Shown here in pieces: positions 52,783-59,868 of a DNA stretch of 59,868 nt (positions are counted from its first letter, which is position 1; each line of letters starts with the position of its first letter). The stretch is from an uncultured Pelagibacteraceae bacterium (GTDB lineage Bacteria; Pseudomonadota; Alphaproteobacteria; Pelagibacterales; Pelagibacteraceae): assembly GCA_902633335.1 (NCBI GenBank), contig CACPFY010000007.1, positions 1 to 59,868 on the forward strand, written 5' to 3'. Both the position numbers and the translations under genes were made by a program. The notes beneath the pieces were generated by a model, which saw only the letters and a list, made by a program, of their open reading frames with translations, was not told where the DNA came from and did not search any database.

Positions 52783-53703
52783 TTAATATTCCTTTTGAAA
52801 CTTATGCTTCTTTCCCGCTTTTTTGGCAAGATTAATTTGATTTTGCCTCATTCGAAATCTTGATTTTTGCAAACTTGATAGTGTGTCATAACACCTTTCA
52901 CAAGAAACGCCCTCTTCATATTTTTTTGATCTCTTATCTTTTGTTGATATAGGTTTCCGGCAACCTCCACAAATTGAAAAAGTTCCTTGTTTTAATTTAT
53001 GCTTTAAAGAAACTCTATTATCGAAAACAAAACATTCGCCTTTCCATAAACTATCTTTTTTTTTTGTTTTGTTGAGATAATTAAGTATTCCACCTTTTAA
53101 TTGAAACACATTTTTGAAACCCTTTTTTTTTAAAAAAATTGATGCCTTTTCACATCTAATACCTCCGGTGCAGAACATCGCAACAGGTTTATTCTTTTCG
53201 ACTTTATTTAAAAATTTTGGAAAATCTCGAAAATTTTGTATATTTGGATTCATTGCATTCTTAAAAGAACCAACGCTATACTCAAAGGGTTTTCTCACAT
53301 CAATCACAAGAGTTTCTTTTTTTGTTATAAATTTATTCCAAGATTTTCCAGACAAATACCTATTATGTCTTTTGCTTTCACTCTTAATTTTTAAACCAAG
53401 TGGTACAACTTCTTTTTTTATTTTTACTTTTGCTTTGTGAAATGGTTGAAAACGACTAGTAGAAATATTGCTACTATCAAACTCTGTGAATTTAAATTTT
53501 TTTTTTATTAATTTTAAAATTTTAGGAATATCTTTACTATTACCTGCAAGAGATCCGTTAATACCTTCTGATGAAATTATAATTGATCCTCTAATACTGG
53601 TGTTTGATATTTCTTTTTGAAGATAAATTTTGTATTTTTTTAAGGAATTAATCTTTTTAAATTTGTAAAATCCAGAAATAGTGAACATTATTTTTTTATA
53701 CAA
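52783..53703 (-). CDS. trhO: tRNA uridine(34) hydroxylase (rhodanese-type TrhO)
   Basis: A 306-residue YceA/TrhO protein, which hydroxylates tRNA wobble uridine to 5-hydroxyuridine. An N-terminal domain is followed by a rhodanese domain (about 120-220) with the active-loop CTGGIRCEKAS, and a C-terminal zinc-binding-like cysteine motif (ICGGCRKP, SCERCYD). Full length for the family. It overlaps the O-methyltransferase by 16 bases. Confidence 0.92.
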   Translation of the reverse strand: MYKKIMFTISGFYKFKKINSLKKYKIYLQKEISNTSIRGSIIISSEGINGSLAGNSKDIPKILKLIKKKFKFTEFDSSNISTSRFQPFHKAKVKIKKEVVPLGLKIKSESKRHNRYLSGKSWNKFITKKETLVIDVRKPFEYSVGSFKNAMNPNIQNFRDFPKFLNKVEKNKPVAMFCTGGIRCEKASIFLKKKGFKNVFQLKGGILNYLNKTKKKDSLWKGECFVFDNRVSLKHKLKQGTFSICGGCRKPISTKDKRSKKYEEGVSCERCYDTLSSLQKSRFRMRQNQINLAKKAGKKHKFQKEY

Positions 53704-54341
53704 ATAGTTAATCCGTCGCCAATTGGTATTATGGTCTTTGTAATCCTTTTATCTTGTTTTACATGATTATTAAAATCCCTGATAATATTTGTAAATTTAT
53801 CGTTATTTGTATCGTCGGCAACTTCACCATGCCATAATACATTATCAATAACTATTAGACCTTTTTTATCTATTAAATCCATACAGGCTTCATAATAATT
53901 TAGGTAATTTTCTTTATCAGCGTCTATAAAAATTAAATCAAATAATTTATTTGTATCTTTTAATACTTTCAAACTCTCTATAGCTGGTTTGATAATTTGT
54001 TTAATCTTTTTTTCTTTGGCTTTGTCATAAAAAAATTTAGCCTTATTACTAAATTCAAGATTTTTATCTAAACTAATTAAGTTTCCATCAGGAGGGAGAG
54101 ACATAGCCATAGATAAAGCACTAAATCCAGTAAAACTACCAATCTCTAAAATTTTTTTTACATTTGAAACTTTTATCAATGTTTGTAGAAATTGAGCTTG
54201 TGATATAGATATTTGTAGTCTTTGCTGATCTCCTAAACTTATATTATGCTGAATTATTTCATTTTGAACGTCAGATAAAGTTTCTGAGTGATCAATAATA
54301 TATTTCTCAAGATTATCAGTTAAATCTAATTTTTTAGGCAT
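53688..54341 (-). CDS. Class I SAM-dependent O-methyltransferase (caffeoyl-CoA type)
   Basis: A 217-residue O-methyltransferase of the family 3 type. The SAM motif KILEIGSFTGFSALSMA, the metal/acid motif LIFIDADKENYLNYYE and VIDNVLWHGEVAD are diagnostic. Substrate in this organism is unknown. It lies between trhO and gatB on the same strand (16-base overlap and 2-base gap). Confidence 0.9.
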   Translation of the reverse strand: MPKKLDLTDNLEKYIIDHSETLSDVQNEIIQHNISLGDQQRLQISISQAQFLQTLIKVSNVKKILEIGSFTGFSALSMAMSLPPDGNLISLDKNLEFSNKAKFFYDKAKEKKIKQIIKPAIESLKVLKDTNKLFDLIFIDADKENYLNYYEACMDLIDKKGLIVIDNVLWHGEVADDTNNDKFTNIIRDFNNHVKQDKRITKTIIPIGDGLTICIKK

Positions 54342-54343
54342 AA

Positions 54344-55822
54344 TTAGCCTTTTAAGAGTTTTTTTAAGATTTCGTTTGTTAATTGTGGATTAGCTTTTCC
54401 GCTTGATTGTTTCATAACTTGACCAACAAAAAAACCAAATAATTTTTCTTTACCGGACTTATACTGGTCAACTTTATCTTTATTCTTAGTTAATATTTCA
54501 TTGATAATTTTTTCTAATTCTTTGGGATCACTTTGCTGTTTCATGCCTTTTGACTCAATAATTTTTTTAGGATTATCTCCGCTCTCTACCATTAATTCAA
54601 AAACTTCTTTTGCTATTCTGCCAGAAATTTCCCCTGACTTTATTGATTGAATCAATTCAGCAAAATTTTTAGCAGAGATAGGTGACTTAGATATATTAAG
54701 CCCTTTGTCATTTAACATTGCAAATAAATCTCCCATCATCCATGTTGCTGCAAGCTTTTTATCAGATAATTTCGCAACCTCTTCGTAGTAATTTGAAATT
54801 TCTTTTTCAGAAACTAGTACATTGGCTTCATATGAATTAAGTCCGTAATCATTCATAAATCTTTCTTTTTTATTATCGGGTAACTCCGGTAAAGTTTTTT
54901 TTAAATCATCTATTAATTTTTGTTCAATTTTGAGAGGTAAAAGATCTGGATCTGGAAAATATCTGTAATCATGAGCATCCTCTTTTGATCTCATGGATCT
55001 TGTCTCATTTTTTTTTGTATCAAAAAGTCTTGTTTCTTGCTCAATCTTTTTCCCTTCATCTAATAATTCAACTTGCCTATTGGCTTCGTATTCTATTGCC
55101 AATTGCATAAATTTTATTGAATTTACATTTTTTATTTCACATCTTGTTCCAAAATTTTTATCTCCTACTTGTCTTACAGATACATTAACATCAGCTCTCA
55201 ATGAACCCTCTTGCATATTACCGTCACAAGTTCCTAGATATCTCATTATAGTTCTAAGTTTTTTTATATAAGCATTAACTTCTTCTGGAGATCGAAGATC
55301 TGGTTTACTTACAATTTCCATTAGCGCAATTCCAGAACGATTTAAATCGACATAAGTACTTGACGGATCCATATCGTGAATACTTTTACCTGCATCTTGT
55401 TCTAGATGAAGTCTTTCAATGCCAATCTCTTTTGAGCCATAAGGCATATCTAATAAAACTTTTCCTTCACCAACTATAGGATTTTTATACTGTGAGATCT
55501 GATAGCCTTGAGGCAGGTCTGCATAAAAATAATTTTTTCTATCAAAAACAGAATTATTATTAATTTTAGCATTTAATCCTAAACCAGTCCTTATAGCTTG
55601 GTTTATGCACTCTTTATTTATAACTGGCAGCATACCAGGAAAAGCAGAGTCTATAAGACTTACTTGGCTGTTAGGTTCAGCTCCAAATTTAGTTGCAGAA
55701 CCAGAGAAAAGTTTTGAGTTTGAAGATACTTGGGCATGAACTTCCAAACCAATTATTACCTCATACTTGTTTTTCTCTCCTTTTATAAAATAATCAAATT
55801 TATCTTTGCTCATAACCACCAA
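54344..55822 (-). CDS. gatB: Aspartyl/glutamyl-tRNA amidotransferase subunit B
   Basis: Subunit B (492 residues) of the GatCAB complex, which converts misacylated Glu-tRNAGln to Gln-tRNAGln (and Asp-tRNAAsn). The core [43 protein letters not shown] and the C-terminal YqeY-like tail are present. An ATG at codon 4 (55813) gives a 4-base rather than 13-base overlap with gatA and may be the true start. Confidence 0.96.
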   Translation of the reverse strand: MVVMSKDKFDYFIKGEKNKYEVIIGLEVHAQVSSNSKLFSGSATKFGAEPNSQVSLIDSAFPGMLPVINKECINQAIRTGLGLNAKINNNSVFDRKNYFYADLPQGYQISQYKNPIVGEGKVLLDMPYGSKEIGIERLHLEQDAGKSIHDMDPSSTYVDLNRSGIALMEIVSKPDLRSPEEVNAYIKKLRTIMRYLGTCDGNMQEGSLRADVNVSVRQVGDKNFGTRCEIKNVNSIKFMQLAIEYEANRQVELLDEGKKIEQETRLFDTKKNETRSMRSKEDAHDYRYFPDPDLLPLKIEQKLIDDLKKTLPELPDNKKERFMNDYGLNSYEANVLVSEKEISNYYEEVAKLSDKKLAATWMMGDLFAMLNDKGLNISKSPISAKNFAELIQSIKSGEISGRIAKEVFELMVESGDNPKKIIESKGMKQQSDPKELEKIINEILTKNKDKVDQYKSGKEKLFGFFVGQVMKQSSGKANPQLTNEILKKLLKG

Positions 55823-57267
55823 TTTTTTAATTCATTTTTAAAATTACAATTTTTTTCAAAAGCATAGGCCACATTCAATATATTTTGCTCATCTAAAGTC
55901 TTTCCAATTAACTGCAATCCTAGTGGATAACCCTTTTTATCTAAGCCTGCTGGTACGGATATTGCAGGTAAACCAGCTAAATTTACCGGTACTGTAAATA
56001 TATCATTGAGATACATAGAAATAGGGTCATTAGTCTTTTCACCAATTTTAAATGCAGAACTTGGTGTTGAAGGTGTCAAAATAGCATCTACCTTACCAAA
56101 ATTTTCATCAAAATCTTTTTTAATAAGCTGTCTAACTTTTTGAGCTTTAAGATAATAGGCATCATAGTAACCTGATGATAAAACGTAAGTACCAATCAAG
56201 ATTCTTCTCTTTACCTCATCTCCAAATCCTTCGGATCTTGTATTCTCATACATTTCAATTAAATCATTTCCTTTTGATGATCTATAACCATACTTTACTC
56301 CATCATATCTAGCTAAATTTGAAGAAGCTTCAGCTGGTGCAACTATGTAATATGTTGGCAGTGCATACTTTGTATGAGGAAGTGAAATATCAATTATGTC
56401 GGCCCCTAAATCTTTTAAAATACTTTTTCCCTTGTTCCATAATTCGTCAATTTCTTTTGGCATATTTTCAACTCTATATTCCTTAGGTATACCAATTTTG
56501 AGGCCTTTAATATTTGTTTTCAAATTTTTTGAATAATTTTCTTTTTTCTTTTCTATAGATGTAGAATCTTTATTATCAAAACCGGCCATAGCCTCCAACA
56601 TGATCGAACAATCTTTAACAGATTTAGTCATTGGACCAGCTTGATCAAGTGATGAGGCAAATGCAACAATCCCCCAACGCGAACACAATCCATAAGTAGG
56701 TTTTAATCCGACAGTTCCAGTGAAGGAAGCAGGCTGTCTTATTGATCCACCTGTATCCGTACCTATTGTTGCAGGAGTTAAATCGGCTGCAAGTGCAGAT
56801 GCAGATCCACCAGATGATCCTCCAGGAACAGTGTCCTTAGCTATTGGATTTATAACATTTCCAAAATAACTTGTTTCGTTGGATGATCCCATTGCGTATT
56901 CATCACAATTCAATTTACCGAGTAAGATTGCTCCCTCTTTCCATAAATTTTCTGTAACAGTGGACTCATATTGAGGTATAAAATTTTCAAGCATTTTACT
57001 ACCAGCAGTGGTTTTAAATCCATTAGTACAAAAAAGATCTTTTACAGCTAATGGGACTCCTGGGAGTAAAGAGTTTAAATTTGGTTTTTTATCGAATTCT
57101 TTTGATTGTTGAATTGTATGTTCAAAACAGGTAGTTATATACGAATTAAGTTTTTTGCTTTTATTTACTTTATCTATATAAAGATTGGCAAGTTCTTCAG
57201 ATTTAATCTCTTTTTTTTTTATTAAATCTATTATTTCTGATAAATTTTTTTTTATAATTTCTGACAT
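55810..57267 (-). CDS. gatA: Glutamyl-tRNA amidotransferase subunit A
   Basis: A 485-residue amidase-signature enzyme releasing ammonia from glutamine. The Ser-Ser-Lys triad is visible: lysine in PLAVKDLFC, serines in [13 protein letters not shown] and [12 protein letters not shown]. Presence of GatCAB suggests no dedicated glutaminyl- or asparaginyl-tRNA synthetase route. Overlaps gatB by up to 13 bases and gatC by one. Confidence 0.97.
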   Translation of the reverse strand: MSEIIKKNLSEIIDLIKKKEIKSEELANLYIDKVNKSKKLNSYITTCFEHTIQQSKEFDKKPNLNSLLPGVPLAVKDLFCTNGFKTTAGSKMLENFIPQYESTVTENLWKEGAILLGKLNCDEYAMGSSNETSYFGNVINPIAKDTVPGGSSGGSASALAADLTPATIGTDTGGSIRQPASFTGTVGLKPTYGLCSRWGIVAFASSLDQAGPMTKSVKDCSIMLEAMAGFDNKDSTSIEKKKENYSKNLKTNIKGLKIGIPKEYRVENMPKEIDELWNKGKSILKDLGADIIDISLPHTKYALPTYYIVAPAEASSNLARYDGVKYGYRSSKGNDLIEMYENTRSEGFGDEVKRRILIGTYVLSSGYYDAYYLKAQKVRQLIKKDFDENFGKVDAILTPSTPSSAFKIGEKTNDPISMYLNDIFTVPVNLAGLPAISVPAGLDKKGYPLGLQLIGKTLDEQNILNVAYAFEKNCNFKNELKNWWL

Positions 57268-57554
57268 TATTCAATTACCTTTGGAACAACAAAAAATTCT
57301 TCATTTTTTTTTGGCGAATTTTCAAGAATTTTATCTCTTATTTTTCCATCATTTATTTGGTCTTCTCTTGATCTGAGCGGAGTGTTTAAAATTGAAGATA
57401 ATGGCTCCACTTTATCAGTATTTAACTCATTTAATTGCTCTATGAATTTGAATATAGATGTCAAATCTTTAGCTAATGAGTCAGATTTTTTTGAATCAAT
57501 AGAAATTCTAGCTAACTTACTAATATGTTTAATTTTATCTTTATCTATGGACAT
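57267..57554 (-). CDS. gatC: Glutamyl-tRNA amidotransferase subunit C
   Basis: A 95-residue GatC that braces subunits A and B. The start [25 protein letters not shown], the loop VEPLSS and the end motif LREDQI-equivalent LRSREDQI are typical. First gene of the gatCAB group, divergent from ruvX with 54 bases in between. Confidence 0.94.
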   Translation of the reverse strand: MSIDKDKIKHISKLARISIDSKKSDSLAKDLTSIFKFIEQLNELNTDKVEPLSSILNTPLRSREDQINDGKIRDKILENSPKKNEEFFVVPKVIE

Positions 57555-57608
57555 CTGTGATTTATGTTATTTATATAGGAAATTAATATCATAAAATATA
57601 ATAAATAA

Positions 57609-58073
57609 ATGTTAGATATTGAGGAATTTAAGAAAAAACTAGACAAAAAATCAAGGCTAATAGGCATTGATCCTGGAAAAAAGCGTATAGGAATAGCTAT
57701 TTCAGATGAAAATAAAAAAGTTGCTACTCCGTACACAACTATAATAAAAAAAGATTACTCTAGTTTTTTGGCTCAAATAAAGAAAATAGTTCAGGAAAAT
57801 ACTATTCAAGGTATTGTGATTGGAAACCCAATAAATATGGATGGGTCAACTGGTTCCTCTTCTCAATCTGCAAAAGACTTAGCTATAAATTTATCAAAAG
57901 ATGTTACACAAAATATCACAATGTGGGATGAGAGATTATCAAGTGAGGGGGCTTTCAATTTATCAAGTAATTTAGATATAAATGTAAGTAAAAAAGTGCA
58001 AAAATTAGACGAAAATGCGGCTCAATTCATACTACAAGGAGCTTTAGATTATTTAAATAAAAATAATACTTGA
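57609..58073 (+). CDS. ruvX: RuvX/YqgF, RNase H-fold resolvase-like 16S rRNA maturation protein
   Basis: A 154-residue YqgF-family protein with the RNase H fold, implicated in pre-16S rRNA 5'-end trimming and holliday junction processing. The acidic sites LIGIDPGKKRIGIAIS, IVIGNPINMDGSTGS and MWDERLSSEGA are present. It precedes pyrB by 26 bases on the plus strand. Confidence 0.93.
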   Translation: MLDIEEFKKKLDKKSRLIGIDPGKKRIGIAISDENKKVATPYTTIIKKDYSSFLAQIKKIVQENTIQGIVIGNPINMDGSTGSSSQSAKDLAINLSKDVTQNITMWDERLSSEGAFNLSSNLDINVSKKVQKLDENAAQFILQGALDYLNKNNT

Positions 58074-58099
58074 TAAGATAGTGCAAAAGGCCTATAGAG

Positions 58100-59053
58100 T
58101 TGATTTTAATGGCAGTTGTAAAAAAGATTTCAGCTATTAAAAACTCACCCAAACATCTTTTAGGTATTCAAAACTTATCAATTTTAGAAGCTAAAAAAAT
58201 TTTAAATGAAGCAAAGGCCTTTATAAAATTAAACAGAAGTAATACCAAAAAGCTAGACACATTAAGAGGCAAAACTCAAATTAATTTATTTTTTGAACCT
58301 TCAACTAGAACACAAAGTTCTTTTGACTTGGCGGGAAAAAGATTAGGCGCTGATGTTATGACTATGAATATGAGTAACTCTGCTTTAAAAAAAGGTGAAA
58401 CTCTTATTGATACAGCGATGACATTAAATGCAATGCATCCAGATTTAATTGTAATAAGACACCAGGATTCAGGAGCGCCAAATTTGCTTTCGCAAAAAGT
58501 TAATTGTGCTGTAATTAATGCAGGAGATGGAAGAAGAGAACACCCTACTCAAGCATTGCTCGATGCTTTAACGATAATTAGTCGTAAAGGTAATATTGAA
58601 GGTCTCAAGATAGCAATTTGTGGAGATATACTCCATTCTAGAGTTGCAAGATCAAATATTTATTTAATGAATATGCTTGGAGCAGAGGTAAACGTGATTG
58701 CTCCTAAAACATTAATGCCAAAATCAATTGAACGATTGGGTGTAAAGTCTTTCACTAATATGAAAAAAGGTTTAGATGGATGTGACATTGTTATGATGTT
58801 GAGATTACAAAATGAAAGAATGCAAGGATCATTTCTTCCTTCCAAAAGAGAATACTACGAGTATTTTGGTTTAACTCCAGAAAAATTAAAGTTTGCGAAT
58901 AAAAATGCTTTGATTATGCATCCTGGTCCAATGAATAGAGGAGTAGAAATAGATACTAAATTGGCTGACGATATTAATGTAAGTCTAGTAAAAGAACAGG
59001 TTGAACTTGGAGTAGCTGTTAGAATGGCATGTTTAAAATTATATTGTAAATGA
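58100..59053 (+). CDS. pyrB: Aspartate carbamoyltransferase catalytic subunit
   Basis: A 317-residue enzyme condensing carbamoyl phosphate and aspartate, step 2 of pyrimidine synthesis. Motifs [20 protein letters not shown] (carbamoyl phosphate), [12 protein letters not shown], and [10 protein letters not shown] in the C-terminus are present. A regulatory PyrI gene is not adjacent. The stop TGA overlaps the pyrC-like ATG by 3 bases (ATGA), so the products are coupled and may form a complex. Confidence 0.95.
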   Translation: MILMAVVKKISAIKNSPKHLLGIQNLSILEAKKILNEAKAFIKLNRSNTKKLDTLRGKTQINLFFEPSTRTQSSFDLAGKRLGADVMTMNMSNSALKKGETLIDTAMTLNAMHPDLIVIRHQDSGAPNLLSQKVNCAVINAGDGRREHPTQALLDALTIISRKGNIEGLKIAICGDILHSRVARSNIYLMNMLGAEVNVIAPKTLMPKSIERLGVKSFTNMKKGLDGCDIVMMLRLQNERMQGSFLPSKREYYEYFGLTPEKLKFANKNALIMHPGPMNRGVEIDTKLADDINVSLVKEQVELGVAVRMACLKLYCK

Positions 59054-59868
59054 ATGAAAAAATTATAATAAACGCTAGAATTGTTGACCCGTCTCAAAAA
59101 TTAGATGAAATGGGCTCGGTTATTATTGATAAAAATGGAAAAGTAAAAGCTATAGGGAAAAAAGTAACTAAAAAAGACTGTCCAAACGCTGAAATAATTG
59201 ATGCTAAAAGAAATCTAATAATACCTGGTATCGTAGATATGAAGGCTTTTGTTGGAGAACCAGGATTTGAATACAAAGAAAATTTTAGAACTTTAAGTCA
59301 AGCAGCTCTTGCAGGTGGTGTAACTTCAATTGTTACGATGCCTAATACAAAACCAATTATAGATAATGTCTCCATGGTTGATTTTATAATGAGACGTGGA
59401 CGAGATAAATCAAAAATTAATCTCTATCCATGTGCTTCTCTCACAAAACAAATGGAAGGTAAGCTGATGACGGAATTTGGTTTATTGTCAGCAAAAGGAA
59501 TTATTGGATTTAGTGATGTAAACAAAACAGTTCAAAATACTGAGACTATGGCAAGAATAATGGATTATGCATCTGATGTTGGTGTTTTAATCATGCAACA
59601 TGCTGAAGATTACGAATTATCAAAAAATAGATGTATTAATGAAGGTGAAGTATCTAATAGACTTGGTTTAAGTGGAATATCACCAATTGCAGAAAAAATT
59701 ATAATTGAAAGAGATCTTTCTTTATTAAGTGAATTCCCATGCAGATACCATATCAATCAAATTTCATCTCAGAATTCTTTAGATGTTATTAAAAAAAATA
59801 AGTTAAATGGTAAAAAATTTAGTGTTGGGGTTTCAATAAATAATATTTCCCTTAATGAAAATGACATT
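59050..59868 (+). CDS. Dihydroorotase-like protein lacking the HxH metal site, 3' truncated
   Basis: The first 273 codons of an amidohydrolase-fold dihydroorotase. The start [20 protein letters not shown] and IIPGIVDM are typical, but the metal motif that should read HxH plus REPG is [10 protein letters not shown] here, with no histidine. The downstream [16 protein letters not shown] and [10 protein letters not shown] are retained. This resembles the inactive PyrC homologs (PyrX) that bind aspartate carbamoyltransferase in some bacteria. Coupled to pyrB by ATGA. The window ends in the gene, so the C-terminus, with other metal ligands, is not seen. Confidence 0.85.
   Translation, partial: MNEKIIINARIVDPSQKLDEMGSVIIDKNGKVKAIGKKVTKKDCPNAEIIDAKRNLIIPGIVDMKAFVGEPGFEYKENFRTLSQAALAGGVTSIVTMPNTKPIIDNVSMVDFIMRRGRDKSKINLYPCASLTKQMEGKLMTEFGLLSAKGIIGFSDVNKTVQNTETMARIMDYASDVGVLIMQHAEDYELSKNRCINEGEVSNRLGLSGISPIAEKIIIERDLSLLSEFPCRYHINQISSQNSLDVIKKNKLNGKKFSVGVSINNISLNENDI

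Noticed and set aside
1-59868. CRISPR array, insertion sequence or full prophage
   Set aside because: No regularly spaced repeats, no transposase, and no capsid, tail or terminase gene was recognised. Only the recombinase hints at mobility.

Overview
The window is one stretch of a small, strongly AT-rich, densely packed bacterial genome. Gene content and order point to an alphaproteobacterium of the SAR11 (Pelagibacterales) group. The signs are a DmdA-like demethylase, a TPP-riboswitch-controlled sodium symporter of the ThiV type, a proton-pumping pyrophosphatase, and classic alphaproteobacterial operons (rplM-rpsI-argC, glyA-nrdR-ribD-ribE-ribB-ribH-nusB, dapA-smpB-folK-rsh-pyrE-pdxJ-acpS-lepB-rnc-recO). 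Most neighbouring genes touch or overlap by 1, 4 or a few more bases. The genus call is inferred from remembered family and synteny patterns; no database search was possible.

Layout. (1) 1-6432, plus strand: a catabolic cluster of acyl-CoA synthetase (5' cut), OsmC-like protein, ECHDC3-like crotonase, alpha/beta hydrolase and DmdA-like demethylase, followed by an NDUFS4-type complex I subunit, an SbmA/BacA transporter and an AEC permease. (2) 6433-13972: a variable region. It holds a 380-base non-coding patch with short repeats and hairpins, a minus-strand group of alkyltransferase, cupin-like protein, 54-residue two-TM protein and small secreted repeat protein, then a plus-strand tyrosine recombinase translationally coupled to an FkbM methyltransferase, then a minus-strand block of glycosyltransferases and a GIY-YIG protein. 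(3) 13973-23131, minus strand: aldehyde dehydrogenase, tRNA-Glu, recJ, glpX, hom, a lipoprotein, argC, rpsI, rplM, ctaA. (4) 23132-34932: chorismate mutase, rpmG, merR, ihfA, plsX, rpmF, a cytochrome bc1 chaperone, bamE, hppA, and the riboflavin/nrdR/glyA operon with rpiB and a 2OG oxygenase. (5) 35012-45689: hemB, the recO-to-dapA operon, slt and tRNA-Ser. (6) 45759-59868: rarD, the thiV-like symporter with its TPP riboswitch, umuDC with a LexA-type box, an amino-acid ABC receptor and permease, a MATE pump, trhO, an O-methyltransferase, gatCAB, ruvX, pyrB and a dihydroorotase-like protein (3' cut).

Functionally most of the window is housekeeping: riboflavin, pyrimidine, B6, lysine and heme synthesis, translation, envelope assembly and energy conservation. 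The accessory interest lies in the sulfur/acyl-CoA cluster at the left end, the recombinase-glycan island, and the SOS/thiamin-precursor junction near 48-50 kb. No CRISPR array, complete prophage or insertion sequence was seen. Several proteins keep the family fold but lack expected catalytic or metal residues: the crotonase, the RibA half of RibBA, the dihydroorotase, and possibly the NrdR zinc ribbon. Several operon members expected from alphaproteobacterial synteny (fabH, era, rpoZ) are missing from their usual slots.
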